Part shown: piece by piece, positions 31,225 through 38,943 of the stretch
Numbering within the stretch: position 1 is the first letter of the stretch
Layout of the letters: the number at the start of each line of letters is the position of its first letter
NCBI GenBank assembly: GCA_947628135.1
Contig: CANQYT010000014.1
Location: 1 to 38,943, forward strand
Direction: 5' to 3'
Length of the DNA: 38,943 bases
DNA from: an uncultured Clostridia bacterium
GTDB lineage: Bacteria > Bacillota > Clostridia > Christensenellales > CAG-314
The notes under the pieces: model-generated
Told to the model about the DNA's origin: nothing
Seen by the model: the letters and a program-made list of their open reading frames with translations, nothing else
Database searches by the model: none
Translations under genes and position numbers: made by a program

Positions 31225-34200
31225 TTATTCCATAGGTTTAATCATAGACTCGATGAAGGAAATTTCATCGGGGGACAAGCCATACTTTGCATAAAGTTGC
31301 TTGTCAATTTCAGCGACGGGTTTGCTCCAATCAATGTCAGAATGCTCTGAAAAATCTTGCATTGGTATTAACGAAAAAACCGAACTATTGACCTGCATTG
31401 TACCCTTGCCAAAATAAAGCAAGAACTTAAAGTATTTTGTTCTCATGTATTTGGCACAATTATTTCGTTCAATAATGCTATTAAAAGGTCCTATTTCTAA
31501 GAAAGTTTCAGTGCAAATCTCCCTTGGACCAGCCAAAATAAACTCAGGATATTCTGTGGCATTTGTCGAATAACTCGTAGTAAAGAATATTTTATATTTT
31601 TCAATATGGCTATGGTTTTTGCTTACTATTGAATTTGATATATAGGTCTGCCTGCGCTTTGCGCCACCTTTTATACCTTTTACACCATAAATAAGCAACG
31701 AGTCTGTAAATTTGCGTTCGCTTTGTTCATATTTTATATATTTTGCAGGATTGTTAAATAAATCTTTTCTAACACCAAAAGGACGAGTTTCCGACACCAT
31801 ATTATTAAAAGTCGTTTTGGTCATGTTAAAATCTTTTTCAATAATTGATTCTATTCTTTTGTCTCTAATAACATAGGCACTGTATGAATTTTTTAATTGA
31901 TGAATAAATTTCATAACTTTTCCTTCTGGACTTGTGTATATATGTGTAGTTAATCCGTTATATTCTTTGTCTATTAAAAAGTAACACACACCCGCATCAA
32001 GATGCAAATCTGCTGGGAAACAACATTTAGCATCCGCAAAATCATATAAGTATCTTATTTTTTGTTGTTTATACATCAGGGTTCTGAATTTTTGCAAAAC
32101 AGGTTTGCCCCCTACCATCCATTTTGCGGGGATAATTAAAGTAAAATAAGTCGGGTTAAGAGTCAAACCTATTTGAGTAAATAAATCATACAACGGATTT
32201 GAACTGTCCGTGCTTCCTCCACTTCCATCCATCTTATTATACGGCGGATTGCCAACAACAGCATCAAATGTCATCATATTTGTACCTCCTTGTGAAAGGT
32301 CGTCTGTCAATTTTATTGTATTAAACGGCTTGTTTTGTGTTAAAAACCGCTTGATTTTGTCATAGTCGATTTTGTCGTTAGTCTTGATTTCCAATAAATC
32401 GGCGGCGACAAATTCCGAAGCAATGTTCTCCACATTCAGCCCGAGCATTTCATACAGTTTCCTGATGAGTTCATAGCAGACGGACGACTTCGGAATCGTG
32501 AAAATCATATTTGCAATTTTCTCTTCTTCAATGCCAAGCGCAGAGAGCCGTTTATGTAATGCCACGGCATATTCGCCCGCCGTTCCCGCAATATCCAAAA
32601 TTCGCCCGTCCTTGTTTGCGGTTTCGCGTATGAAATCATCGGGCAAGAGAGCGACCATATCGTCGCAAATGTTTGCAGGAGTTATGACAATGGCATCGCC
32701 GAGTTTGCCGAATTTACTCATAGCGACGCTCGCCCTTTCTGCCGGTTGCATCTCCGAGGCGAGGGAAAGATCGTTCAAATCCTGTATCTTGTAGTCCAAA
32801 TCGCTCAAAGCAAATTTGTTGCACTTGTCGAACAGGCGCGACAAAATGACTTTGCTCAATCCGAGATTTTTGGCGATACGTCTATTGTCACCCGCGTCGA
32901 TATTTGCAATAATATCAGATACGGAAATTACCCTGTCCTTAGTCAGATAAGCAAATAGCAAAATGCGGACATAATAGCTTTGAATTTTCTTTTTGAGACT
33001 GTTTTCGAGTTTCTTCTGCTCGTCCTCCGTTTTCGGAGAGCCGTCAGGATAGGATATAGGCAAATTGTTCTCCTCGTTTTCAGAATCGTCGTCGGGGACG
33101 TTGTAATCATCGCCCTCATCGTCATTATCTTTGCCCTCGTGGGCGGGAGTGGAAAGCCCCGCCTTTGAACCAATTTCGTTTTCACGCTCTATCGTCGCGC
33201 GGATTATCGGGTCATCAAGAATGCTTAAATCTGTTGAAGTTTCAAGTGCTTCCTCGCGAATACCTTTATCCTTTTGATAATTTCTCACGACATTCATTAT
33301 GTCAATTGCTTGTACTTCAACTATTTTGTCCGCGTTCAGTGTGACAATAGGAGAGACACGCAATTCTTCTTCTATGCGCTGTTTGAGTTTTACATTGCCG
33401 CCATCATCAATGTTGACATTGTATACTTTCGACTTGGTTTCCTGCATAACAAACATTCTGTTTGGGTCAAAATCCACAAGCAGAGTTTGCGGTTTCATAT
33501 TGAATTTGATTTTGTCGCCGCTATCGTCAACGAATGTTTTTATGTATTGATTTTGCAGGCGGAAGATCGCTTGGTCGTATTCCTGCGGGGAAGCGGTGTC
33601 TTTGAGATAGATCATCGTATCCCATTCGGGGACGGTGCTGCCCGTCAACATTCGGTTTACGGTCAAAGTAATCGTCTTTTTTCCTTTCGCCTCGCAATCT
33701 CGGATCGCGTTTTTGATATCATCGGGCGACTTATATGCGTTTGGTTTCTCGACACCAGATATATTGATAATTTCATATTGTTGAAGATTGCGAAATTTGT
33801 CGGCATTGTTTTTAATCAGCGCTTCAAGCGCGTCGCAGGAAGCGCAATAGGGTAGAACGATCACGATATGGCGACACATCTTGCCGTCTTTGATTTTGTC
33901 GTAGTCCAAGAAACCCAAAAGATTTTCATCTTCTTTGCTTCCGTCGATTACCTCAAATAAATCAAGGACTTCGTTCTCATATTCAAACTTTCTGTGCTTT
34001 CCCGTGCTGTCTTTCTTGATAGACTTCGGCTTGAATAGTGCCGAAAAGGCATAAGTCATTCCCGCTTTTTTCAGTTCTTCCAAACGCTTGCGGGCGCGCT
34101 CGCTCGGATGAAACGCAAAACGCACCATTTGCGGAAAACCGTAATAGGGGTTATCCCATTCCTTGAATTCGTCGTCTAAAATATGTTCTTTGTCCCACGC

Positions 34201-35310
34201 TTCTTTATCGGTAATAATATCCGTAAACTGATAGAACGCGATGATGTCCTCTTTCTTGAACTCGCTTCCCATCAGAATGCGATAGGGCGTTCCCGAAAGG
34301 TGTATCGTCGTATCGGCTTTCAATACCTTAATCACCGCATCCGCTTCTTCGGTATCGACAAAATCTTCATCATCATTCTTGCGCTTGACGTCGGATTGAT
34401 AGTTCTTGGTATTCAGAACAGCGCCGTACTTGTCGGCACGAGCGCCGAAGTGCGTTTCATCTACAAGCAAGAGGTCAATATCTTGCCCGAAAACCTCTTG
34501 ATGCTTGTCTTTTATCGTGTCGCCTTGAAGGTCTTGCAAGGTGAGGAATACAACAACTCTTTTTCCTGCGGCAAGCGTTTCGGTTACAATGTGATTATTC
34601 CTAAGTAAGTCGTCGCTTGTCAAGAAGTTATAAGACTCGAACTTAACGTGGCTTTGAACTGTTTTCTGCCATTCTCGCTTGACATCGGCTTTCCCCGAAA
34701 CAACCACAACAAGCCGCGCACTCATATCCAACGCACAACACATAGAAGTAAACGACTTGCCGAAGCGCATAACAGCATACATCAAAAGATTTTTATGCCC
34801 GTTTGCTCTTGCCTCGTGAAAGGCGGCAACCGTGTTTTTTTGATTGGGGCGCAAATCATAGGTTTCCGTCCGAGGATATGTATATATTTCGGGCAAACGA
34901 CTTTCCGCATTGTAATATTGGTATTTGTTTGTCCTTGCGCGGTGATTTTCTTCAATGTCGGCAATGGCGTCTTCTACGTCGGTCTTGTCGGCATCCTTGA
35001 AAAATTCTTTGGAATAGTAAATGCCTTCGGCAATATTCGCCGGAAGCAATCTGACTTTCTTCTTGTCCGATTCCAAAAACTGATGTACGGCAAAATCACG
35101 AAAATATACGTCATCACTTATTTTTGCCGTATGGTCGTATTGCTTTTCAAGTTCGGGAAAACGATCTTGCCATTCGCGTAATCTGACTGCGACGGGGCGA
35201 TAGGTATCTCCGACCTTTAAGTAATTGGGAATTGTATTTGTCGTAAACGCATAAATATGCGGTTCGACACGCCCGATGATGAGATCGTCCAAAATCGATT
35301 TATCAATCAT
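31225..35310 (-). CDS. Single-chain restriction enzyme: GIY-YIG nuclease, SF2 helicase, N6-adenine methylase
   Basis: 1361 residues. Residues about 18-90 resemble a GIY-YIG/T5orf172 nuclease (HIYAFTTN, NYLKVGDTYR, RLREWQ). An SF2 helicase follows: motif I MRFGKS (about 181), II DETHFGA (about 282), III SGTPYRI, VI IFRLQNQ (about 582). An acidic linker of Asp/Glu runs at about 710-760. The methylase has motif I ILDIAGTAGE (about 900) and IV NPPYNK (about 1020), as in Eco57I-type enzymes. A C-terminal target-recognition-like region comes last. This joins cutting, translocation and modification as in type ISP enzymes, but with a different nuclease. The start at 35310 (ATGA overlap with the upstream stop, GGGAG) is preferred to 35364. 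Confidence 0.85.
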   Translation of the reverse strand: MIDKSILDDLIIGRVEPHIYAFTTNTIPNYLKVGDTYRPVAVRLREWQDRFPELEKQYDHTAKISDDVYFRDFAVHQFLESDKKKVRLLPANIAEGIYYSKEFFKDADKTDVEDAIADIEENHRARTNKYQYYNAESRLPEIYTYPRTETYDLRPNQKNTVAAFHEARANGHKNLLMYAVMRFGKSFTSMCCALDMSARLVVVVSGKADVKREWQKTVQSHVKFESYNFLTSDDLLRNNHIVTETLAAGKRVVVFLTLQDLQGDTIKDKHQEVFGQDIDLLLVDETHFGARADKYGAVLNTKNYQSDVKRKNDDEDFVDTEEADAVIKVLKADTTIHLSGTPYRILMGSEFKKEDIIAFYQFTDIITDKEAWDKEHILDDEFKEWDNPYYGFPQMVRFAFHPSERARKRLEELKKAGMTYAFSALFKPKSIKKDSTGKHRKFEYENEVLDLFEVIDGSKEDENLLGFLDYDKIKDGKMCRHIVIVLPYCASCDALEALIKNNADKFRNLQQYEIINISGVEKPNAYKSPDDIKNAIRDCEAKGKKTITLTVNRMLTGSTVPEWDTMIYLKDTASPQEYDQAIFRLQNQYIKTFVDDSGDKIKFNMKPQTLLVDFDPNRMFVMQETKSKVYNVNIDDGGNVKLKQRIEEELRVSPIVTLNADKIVEVQAIDIMNVVRNYQKDKGIREEALETSTDLSILDDPIIRATIERENEIGSKAGLSTPAHEGKDNDDEGDDYNVPDDDSENEENNLPISYPDGSPKTEDEQKKLENSLKKKIQSYYVRILLFAYLTKDRVISVSDIIANIDAGDNRRIAKNLGLSKVILSRLFDKCNKFALSDLDYKIQDLNDLSLASEMQPAERASVAMSKFGKLGDAIVITPANICDDMVALLPDDFIRETANKDGRILDIAGTAGEYAVALHKRLSALGIEEEKIANMIFTIPKSSVCYELIRKLYEMLGLNVENIASEFVAADLLEIKTNDKIDYDKIKRFLTQNKPFNTIKLTDDLSQGGTNMMTFDAVVGNPPYNKMDGSGGSTDSSNPLYDLFTQIGLTLNPTYFTLIIPAKWMVGGKPVLQKFRTLMYKQQKIRYLYDFADAKCCFPADLHLDAGVCYFLIDKEYNGLTTHIYTSPEGKVMKFIHQLKNSYSAYVIRDKRIESIIEKDFNMTKTTFNNMVSETRPFGVRKDLFNNPAKYIKYEQSERKFTDSLLIYGVKGIKGGAKRRQTYISNSIVSKNHSHIEKYKIFFTTSYSTNATEYPEFILAGPREICTETFLEIGPFNSIIERNNCAKYMRTKYFKFLLYFGKGTMQVNSSVFSLIPMQDFSEHSDIDWSKPVAEIDKQLYAKYGLSPDEISFIESMIKPME

Positions 35311-36299
35311 TTCTTTTGCTCCCTTACCTGGTCTATAAACAATTCGGACTTTTTGGTGCTCCAATTCATAATCTTACAATATATTCCTTTATGTTTATGC
35401 GGATCGTTTTTTTGACAGCCGAGACAAGGCGATTCGTTTTCGTCGTCGAATATCGATGTTTGCAGACTTCTATAATGCTTGCAACTGTTGGGAATTACAA
35501 ATTTCAGTCCGTCCATTTGCCAAATATTCCAAGAAAGTATCCTTGCTGCCTCTTTCAAATAGTCATTTGTCGGCGGCACATCGAATTTGTCTATGTGATT
35601 CTCTATGAACGCAAACAGCAAATTTTCACGGGCGATAAGCACATTGTCTCCTTGCCAATCAAAGCCGTAAACCGATTTAAGCGCAGCAATAGCCCAATCA
35701 TACCACTCGGATTCACTTTCGACATTCTCGCCGACAACGCGAAGTTTTCGGTCTAAAAGACCGATTCGGTCTTTTATGTCGATATATTCTCCCGTTACGG
35801 CATCGTAGCGACTTGTAATATAGGGCGCTTCGCCGCAAGTGATTTCAAGTCGGTTCGCCTTTACATAATCCAGCCACGTTTTACCGTCGGTGTCGGGGAA
35901 AACAACCTTATCCGACGTTGATATCCAGCCTTTCTCTGTTTCGGTATTAAAGACGTTTTCGCGCCCAAACCAAGCATTGTCCACAAGGTTGTTTTGTTTG
36001 TTGCATACCCACGACGGAGTAAAAACTTCTGCTTTGTTTTTTATTCGGTGCTGTTGCTCGCGTTTGGACTTTTCCGTGCGAGGTCTGATGATACAACCGC
36101 GCTTGCCTGTGATGAGTGCGGAGGTAATTTGATCCTGACTGCCGAAACCTACTCCGTGAGAGGAATATATGTCCGTCGCCCAAATGATGTTTTTGCCGGA
36201 ACTGCGGTCTTTCAAGAGAATAGTCAAAAGACTTTCATCAAGATGCTTGATGAAATTCTCCTTGATATCTACGCCGTATAGTTCCTTAATTTTGTCCAT
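35307..36299 (-). CDS. Methylase-subunit-like protein of the restriction operon
   Basis: The 330-residue protein begins MDKIKELYGVDIKENF, followed by KNIIWATDIYSSHG and KAEVFTPSWVCNKQNN, with the VFTP tetrad seen at the N-terminal edge of many N6-adenine methylases. EITCGEAPYITSRYD and a Cys cluster (CLGCQKNDPHKHKGIYC, a possible zinc site) follow. The NPPY motif is absent, so it may help recognise DNA or bind S-adenosylmethionine and not methylate alone. Proteins of this form are often labelled restriction subunit M. The start at 36299 fits GGAAAG upstream. Its stop overlaps the next start (ATGA). First gene of the operon. Confidence 0.8.
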   Translation of the reverse strand: MDKIKELYGVDIKENFIKHLDESLLTILLKDRSSGKNIIWATDIYSSHGVGFGSQDQITSALITGKRGCIIRPRTEKSKREQQHRIKNKAEVFTPSWVCNKQNNLVDNAWFGRENVFNTETEKGWISTSDKVVFPDTDGKTWLDYVKANRLEITCGEAPYITSRYDAVTGEYIDIKDRIGLLDRKLRVVGENVESESEWYDWAIAALKSVYGFDWQGDNVLIARENLLFAFIENHIDKFDVPPTNDYLKEAARILSWNIWQMDGLKFVIPNSCKHYRSLQTSIFDDENESPCLGCQKNDPHKHKGIYCKIMNWSTKKSELFIDQVREQKK

Positions 36300-36331
36300 T
36301 CTCTTTCCAGACTGCAAAATGATATATTTTA

Positions 36332-36360
36332 AGTATAGCATATTTCTGTGCAACTTTCAA
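36332..36360 (-). promoter_or_regulatory. Promoter of the restriction operon
   Basis: TTGAAA (36355-36360) and TATACT (36332-36337) are 17 bp apart on the minus strand, 33 bp upstream of the first start codon. No operator or controller gene is seen. Confidence 0.65.
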
Positions 36361-36574
36361 AGGGTATTTATCTTGTTTCTTCAAAATATTTCCGAGGGGT
36401 TTCCATCAAAGCGGGCGTCCGTGTTGCAGAGCAGCAAAAGAGTGTTGTTGCAATCGTCTTTTCTCCTTCATCATCGCTTTTTTGTTTTGCGACAATCAAA
36501 AGCGGCTTGACTGTTCGCCAAACCGTTATTCGAAAAATCACTATGAACGCTCGCACAAGCGGCGAAACCTTTTT
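36361..36574. other. Intergenic stretch at the right edge of the island
   Basis: About 210 bp without a supported gene. A 62-codon minus-strand frame (36368-36556) has no ribosome binding site and no recognisable motif. The right copy of the 16-nt direct repeat is at 36551-36566, and AAGGTTTCGC reads toward it from the gene at 36575, where it may help terminate that transcript. Confidence 0.45.
36551..36566. repeat. Right copy of the 16-nt direct repeat flanking the island
   Basis: TCGCACAAGCGGCGAA is identical and in the same direction as 29835-29850. The flanking bases differ (CGC before it and ACC after it here; CTT and GCC at the left), so the identity is confined to this core. Confidence 0.7.
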
Positions 36575-37057
36575 TTATTGTTTGTTATCGGCAAATTCGC
36601 GAAACTGCTGCAAGGTCATCTTGCCCTGCGCAAGCGCTTGAAGTTTGTCGTTGAACTTGTCTATCATCTGGCAGGAAATTATTATCATATAGCGGAATAC
36701 CTCTACGCTGAGCATACTGTCCATATAGGGTATCACTATCTTAAAGGACACTAAGCCGCCGGAATAGTCCATCTCGAAACTGCCGTTGAGCATACTCCAA
36801 TTCGCAAATATCAGCGCCTTTGCCACGTCGTCGCGCATTTCCTGCGGCACGCGAAAGGGCATAGGCGATTTTAGATAGACAACCTGCCTGTCTGCGTCTA
36901 CGGTTATCGCCAACTTCATAGTCAGATCTTTGCCGACGGCGGAGGTAAACACGACGTAACCGTCCGTACGTTCCTCCTTGTCGTACTTCCATTGCATATT
37001 GTCCAACGCCCGACAAAGAGTGTTGAACACCACTCTCGCCTCATCCGCTTTCGCCAT
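36575..37057 (-). CDS. YbjN-like small acidic protein
   Basis: A 160-residue soluble protein with alternating strands and helices resembling the YbjN/type III chaperone-like fold: LCRALDNMQWKYDKEE, VYLKSPMPFRVP, FANWSMLNGSFEMDYSGGLVSFKIVIPY, then helices ending LQALAQGKMTLQQFREFADNK. The W-x-L-N-G-x-F-x-x-D part is the most family-like. The start at 37057 has GGAGG five bases upstream. Function is unknown; YbjN-like proteins have been proposed as chaperones or regulators. It has its own promoter. Confidence 0.7.
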   Translation of the reverse strand: MAKADEARVVFNTLCRALDNMQWKYDKEERTDGYVVFTSAVGKDLTMKLAITVDADRQVVYLKSPMPFRVPQEMRDDVAKALIFANWSMLNGSFEMDYSGGLVSFKIVIPYMDSMLSVEVFRYMIIISCQMIDKFNDKLQALAQGKMTLQQFREFADNKQ

Positions 37058-37085
37058 AACGACCTCCGCAAAAGAAATCAACGGT

Positions 37086-37114
37086 AGTATAACATATATC
37101 CGCGGAAATTGCAA
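37086..37114 (-). promoter_or_regulatory. Promoter of the YbjN-like gene
   Basis: TTGCAA (37109-37114) and TATACT (37086-37091) are 17 bp apart on the minus strand. Confidence 0.6.
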
Positions 37115-37207
37115 CCCCGTATCCGCATTTGAAAAATTTTACGGCAATATTTGTCGCAAACGCACCAAATTTCTTCGGATTGTCAACAATACGAAGGAGG
37201 TGTTGAA

Positions 37208-37354
37208 ATGAAGTGTAATTTTTGCAGCAAAGAAATAGACAACAACGACTACTGCGTATGCACGAAATGCCGCAAACAAATTTGCCCGAGTTGCGCGCAG
37301 AAAAACGCGTTTGTGTGCAGCGAGTGCGGCGGAGACGTGGCGTATCTTTCCTGA
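37208..37354 (+). CDS. Zinc-ribbon mini-protein (48 residues)
   Basis: The small protein begins MKCNFCSKEID and carries four cysteine pairs or clusters: CNFC, CVCTKC, CPSC and CSEC. This suits two zinc knuckles or one treble-clef plus ribbon. The ATG follows GAAGGAGG at good spacing, which with the cysteine pattern makes it a real gene despite its size. It lies between the divergent YbjN-like gene and convergent murC. No promoter is obvious. Role unknown. Confidence 0.75.
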   Translation: MKCNFCSKEIDNNDYCVCTKCRKQICPSCAQKNAFVCSECGGDVAYLS

Positions 37355-37397
37355 AAGGTTTTTCTCAACGCGCCGTAAACGGCGTAAAACCGCGCCG

Positions 37398-38720
37398 TTA
37401 CAGCAGGTCCGCCAACTTGTTTACGTCGCCCGCGCCCAATATCAGCACAGTGTCGCAAGCCGACGCATTGCCGTACAGCCATTGTGTTGCGGAGGGGAAA
37501 TCGGGCAAAAAACAGGCGTTTATACCGAGAGAGATCGCCTCCTGCGCAAGCAGATAGGAATTGACTCCCGCACGAGGTTTTTCCCGCGCGGAATATACGG
37601 GCAGATACGCCACTGCGTCCGCCCCGCGAAAACATTCGGCAAACTCCCGCCAGAACGCCTGTGTACGAGAATAGGTGTGCGGCTGAAAAACGCACAGCAC
37701 GCGACCCTGCGAAACTTTGCGCGCGGTGGCGACTGCCGCCTTGATCTCCGTAGGGTGATGAGCGTAATCCAACACAACTCTGCCCAAACCATCGCACGCG
37801 CGTTCCGTCCAACGCCTGTCCACCCCGTCAAATCGCGAAAGCGCTTTGACTGCAACGTCGGCAGGCACTCCGAGACGTTCGGAGGCGGCAAGCAGGGCAA
37901 GCGCGTTGTGAACGTTGTGTTCGCCGCGCACTGCAAGAGACACTTTGCGCTTTGCTCCGTCGGGAAACAGCACGTCGAACTTCGGTTTGCCGTCGAAAAA
38001 AGTCAGCCCGCTTGCCTCGAAACGTTTGTCGAACAACACCCTGTTGCGGTGCGGAAACAAACTTTTGAGCTGCGCGGGCAAAACGACGCACCCCGTCTTG
38101 CCGACCGAAGTAAAAAATTGCGCAAACGCCCTTTTTACGTCGTCGGAATCCTTGTAACAATCGGGGTGGTCCAACTCGGCGTTGAGACAGACGCACAGCG
38201 TAGGGTGCAAAAATAAAAAACTGCGATTGAACTCGCACGCCTCCGCCACCACGCAACTCTTTCCGAAAAAGTAGTTGTCGCCGTGATACACTCCTCCCAC
38301 AAACGCCGCGTGTTCCACGCCCGCCTCGCACAGCGTTTCGTGCAACATAGCCGTAACCGTGGTTTTGCCGTGAGTGCCGCACACCGCCACGCGCGTTTCG
38401 AACCCGTCGAACACCGCGCCCAACAATTCTTCGCGAAGTACGACGGGCACGCCGTGATCTTTCGCCCAAACGACTTCCTCATTGGAAAGGGGAACGGCGG
38501 ACGTGCGCACCACCAATTCGGCGTCGCCGACGTTTGCCGCCGAATGTCCTATATGTACTTTTATCCCCAACGCCGAAAGAGCGTCCGTCCTGTCGCTAAT
38601 GGCGCGGTCGCTGCCCGATACGGAATGACCCAGCCTTGCCAGATGTTCCGCAAGCCCGCTCATACTTACTCCGCCGCACCCCACGAAATGCACTCGACGC
38701 GGGATCTCCTCTAACTTCAT
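37398..38720 (-). CDS. murC: UDP-N-acetylmuramate-L-alanine ligase
   Basis: The 440-residue Mur ligase has the N-terminal UDP-binding VHFVGCGGVSMSGLA, the ATP loop GTHGKTTVTAM (about 113), the central LNAELDHPDCY, and the late VLDYAHHPTEIKAA with FQPHTYSRT. It adds L-alanine to UDP-MurNAc in the cytoplasm, the first peptide step of cell wall synthesis. The ATG at 38720 has no ribosome binding site and sits 5 bp from a TATAGT -10 box, so the mRNA may be leaderless. A GTG (at the V of VHFVG) preceded by GAGGAG is an alternative start. A GC-rich hairpin follows the stop. Confidence 0.95.
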   Translation of the reverse strand: MKLEEIPRRVHFVGCGGVSMSGLAEHLARLGHSVSGSDRAISDRTDALSALGIKVHIGHSAANVGDAELVVRTSAVPLSNEEVVWAKDHGVPVVLREELLGAVFDGFETRVAVCGTHGKTTVTAMLHETLCEAGVEHAAFVGGVYHGDNYFFGKSCVVAEACEFNRSFLFLHPTLCVCLNAELDHPDCYKDSDDVKRAFAQFFTSVGKTGCVVLPAQLKSLFPHRNRVLFDKRFEASGLTFFDGKPKFDVLFPDGAKRKVSLAVRGEHNVHNALALLAASERLGVPADVAVKALSRFDGVDRRWTERACDGLGRVVLDYAHHPTEIKAAVATARKVSQGRVLCVFQPHTYSRTQAFWREFAECFRGADAVAYLPVYSAREKPRAGVNSYLLAQEAISLGINACFLPDFPSATQWLYGNASACDTVLILGAGDVNKLADLL

Positions 38721-38725
38721 ACTGT

Positions 38726-38756
38726 ACTATATGTTTTTGCGCGCGCAAAGTGTTAA
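38726..38756 (-). promoter_or_regulatory. Promoter of murC (possibly leaderless)
   Basis: TATAGT (38726-38731) lies 5 bp upstream of the ATG. The best -35 is TTAACA (38751-38756) with a long 19-bp spacer. Between them is an inverted repeat, TTTGCGCGCGCAAA. Confidence 0.45.
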
Positions 38757-38778
38757 ATTTTTTACCTTTGCAAATCGC

Positions 38779-38807
38779 TTGACAAACCTGCCGCGAAATA
38801 GTACTAT
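38779..38807 (+). promoter_or_regulatory. Promoter of rpmE
   Basis: TTGACA (38779-38784) and TACTAT (38802-38807) are 17 bp apart, ending about 33 bp before the rpmE start codon. Confidence 0.7.
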
Positions 38808-38839
38808 ATATGAGCAAAATATTTTGTGAGGTGAGCGAT

Positions 38840-38943
38840 ATGAAACAAGGTATACATCCGAATTATCATCAAGCGACTGTTGTATGTGCTTGCGGCGCTA
38901 CCTTCGAAACCGGCACGACCAAGGATACGGACGTTATCAAGGT
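38840..38943 (+). CDS. rpmE: 50S ribosomal protein L31 (bL31), cut by window edge
   Basis: The first 34 codons read [26 protein letters not shown] and on, the conserved start of bL31. The C-x-C (CAC) marks the zinc-binding type, whose remaining two cysteines would lie past the window edge. A GAGGTGAG site precedes the ATG. It is divergent from murC. Confidence 0.95.
   Translation, partial: MKQGIHPNYHQATVVCACGATFETGTTKDTDVIK

Larger units (their letters stand above)
29835..36566. mobile_element. Candidate genomic island carrying a restriction/HEPN operon
   Basis: A 16-nt direct repeat (29835-29850 and 36551-36566) encloses a stretch that is clearly richer in A and T than both flanks from about 29.87 to 36.36 kb. 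Its three genes form one restriction-type operon, a typical accessory cargo. Housekeeping-type genes resume on each side. No integrase or transposase is seen inside, so the mode of entry is unknown, and the repeat may also be a shared terminator sequence. Confidence 0.5.

Noticed and set aside
36368..36556. 62-codon minus-strand frame at the right island edge
   Set aside because: It has no ribosome binding site and no motif, and it overlaps the direct repeat. Left as intergenic.

Overview
The window looks like a chromosome segment from an anaerobic, probably uncultured gut-type member of the Bacillota (Clostridia). This rests on strong GGAGG-type ribosome binding sites, sigma-A promoters of TTGACA-N17-TATAAT type, a trimeric [FeFe] hydrogenase, a DegV protein, and a lipoprotein-dependent ABC importer. 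Base composition is moderate and even, except for an AT-rich block at about 29.9-36.4 kb. No species assignment is possible from the sequence alone.

Layout. 1-3347: the start of a divergent LysR regulator faces a three-gene cluster (sugar O-acetyltransferase, alpha/beta hydrolase, and a lipoprotein fusing flavodoxin to aldo/keto reductase). 3416-3871: a tRNA-Arg(CCT) followed, in its own direction, by two tandem units of about 190 bp that each end in a copy of the tRNA 3' tail. 4157-6339: a CDF metal exporter with manganese-type residues and a divergent membrane protein of unknown function. 6420-10141: a heterodimeric ABC exporter preceded by a 21-codon leader peptide and an intrinsic terminator, i.e. 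a likely attenuator. 10161-10721: a CvpA-like protein.

10872-16338: a duplicated defence-like locus. The upstream gene encodes Sel1 repeats, a TIR domain and a NACHT NTPase in one 1116-residue protein. The downstream paralogue keeps the promoter, the N-terminus and 16 Sel1 repeats but has lost TIR and NACHT, and a 116-bp remnant of the lost 3' end sits just behind its stop codon. 16493-21240: a small P-loop protein, then hydC-hydB-hydA for an NAD-linked, probably electron-bifurcating [FeFe] hydrogenase. 21515-23967: an ABC importer of the nitrate/taurine/thiamine-precursor type. 24068-27016: prfA behind a gene fusing DUF1385 (YqhQ) to PrmC, the methyltransferase that modifies the PrfA product. 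27387-29815: a VUT/YhhQ-type transporter, an SDR oxidoreductase and a DegV protein on the plus strand.

29835-36566: an AT-rich island bounded by a 16-nt direct repeat. It carries a three-gene restriction-type operon: a methylase-like subunit, a single-chain GIY-YIG/helicase/N6-adenine methylase, and a DUF3644 protein with an R-x4-H motif like that of HEPN ribonucleases. 36575-38943: a YbjN-like protein, a 48-residue zinc-ribbon protein, murC, and the start of rpmE.

The strongest candidates for new biology are the Sel1-TIR-NACHT gene with its stripped paralogue, the leader-peptide attenuator of the ABC exporter, the restriction/HEPN island, and the tandem tRNA-tail repeats. Coding calls rest on recognised motifs, ribosome binding sites and operon spacing. 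Promoters and terminators were read by eye and are predictions.
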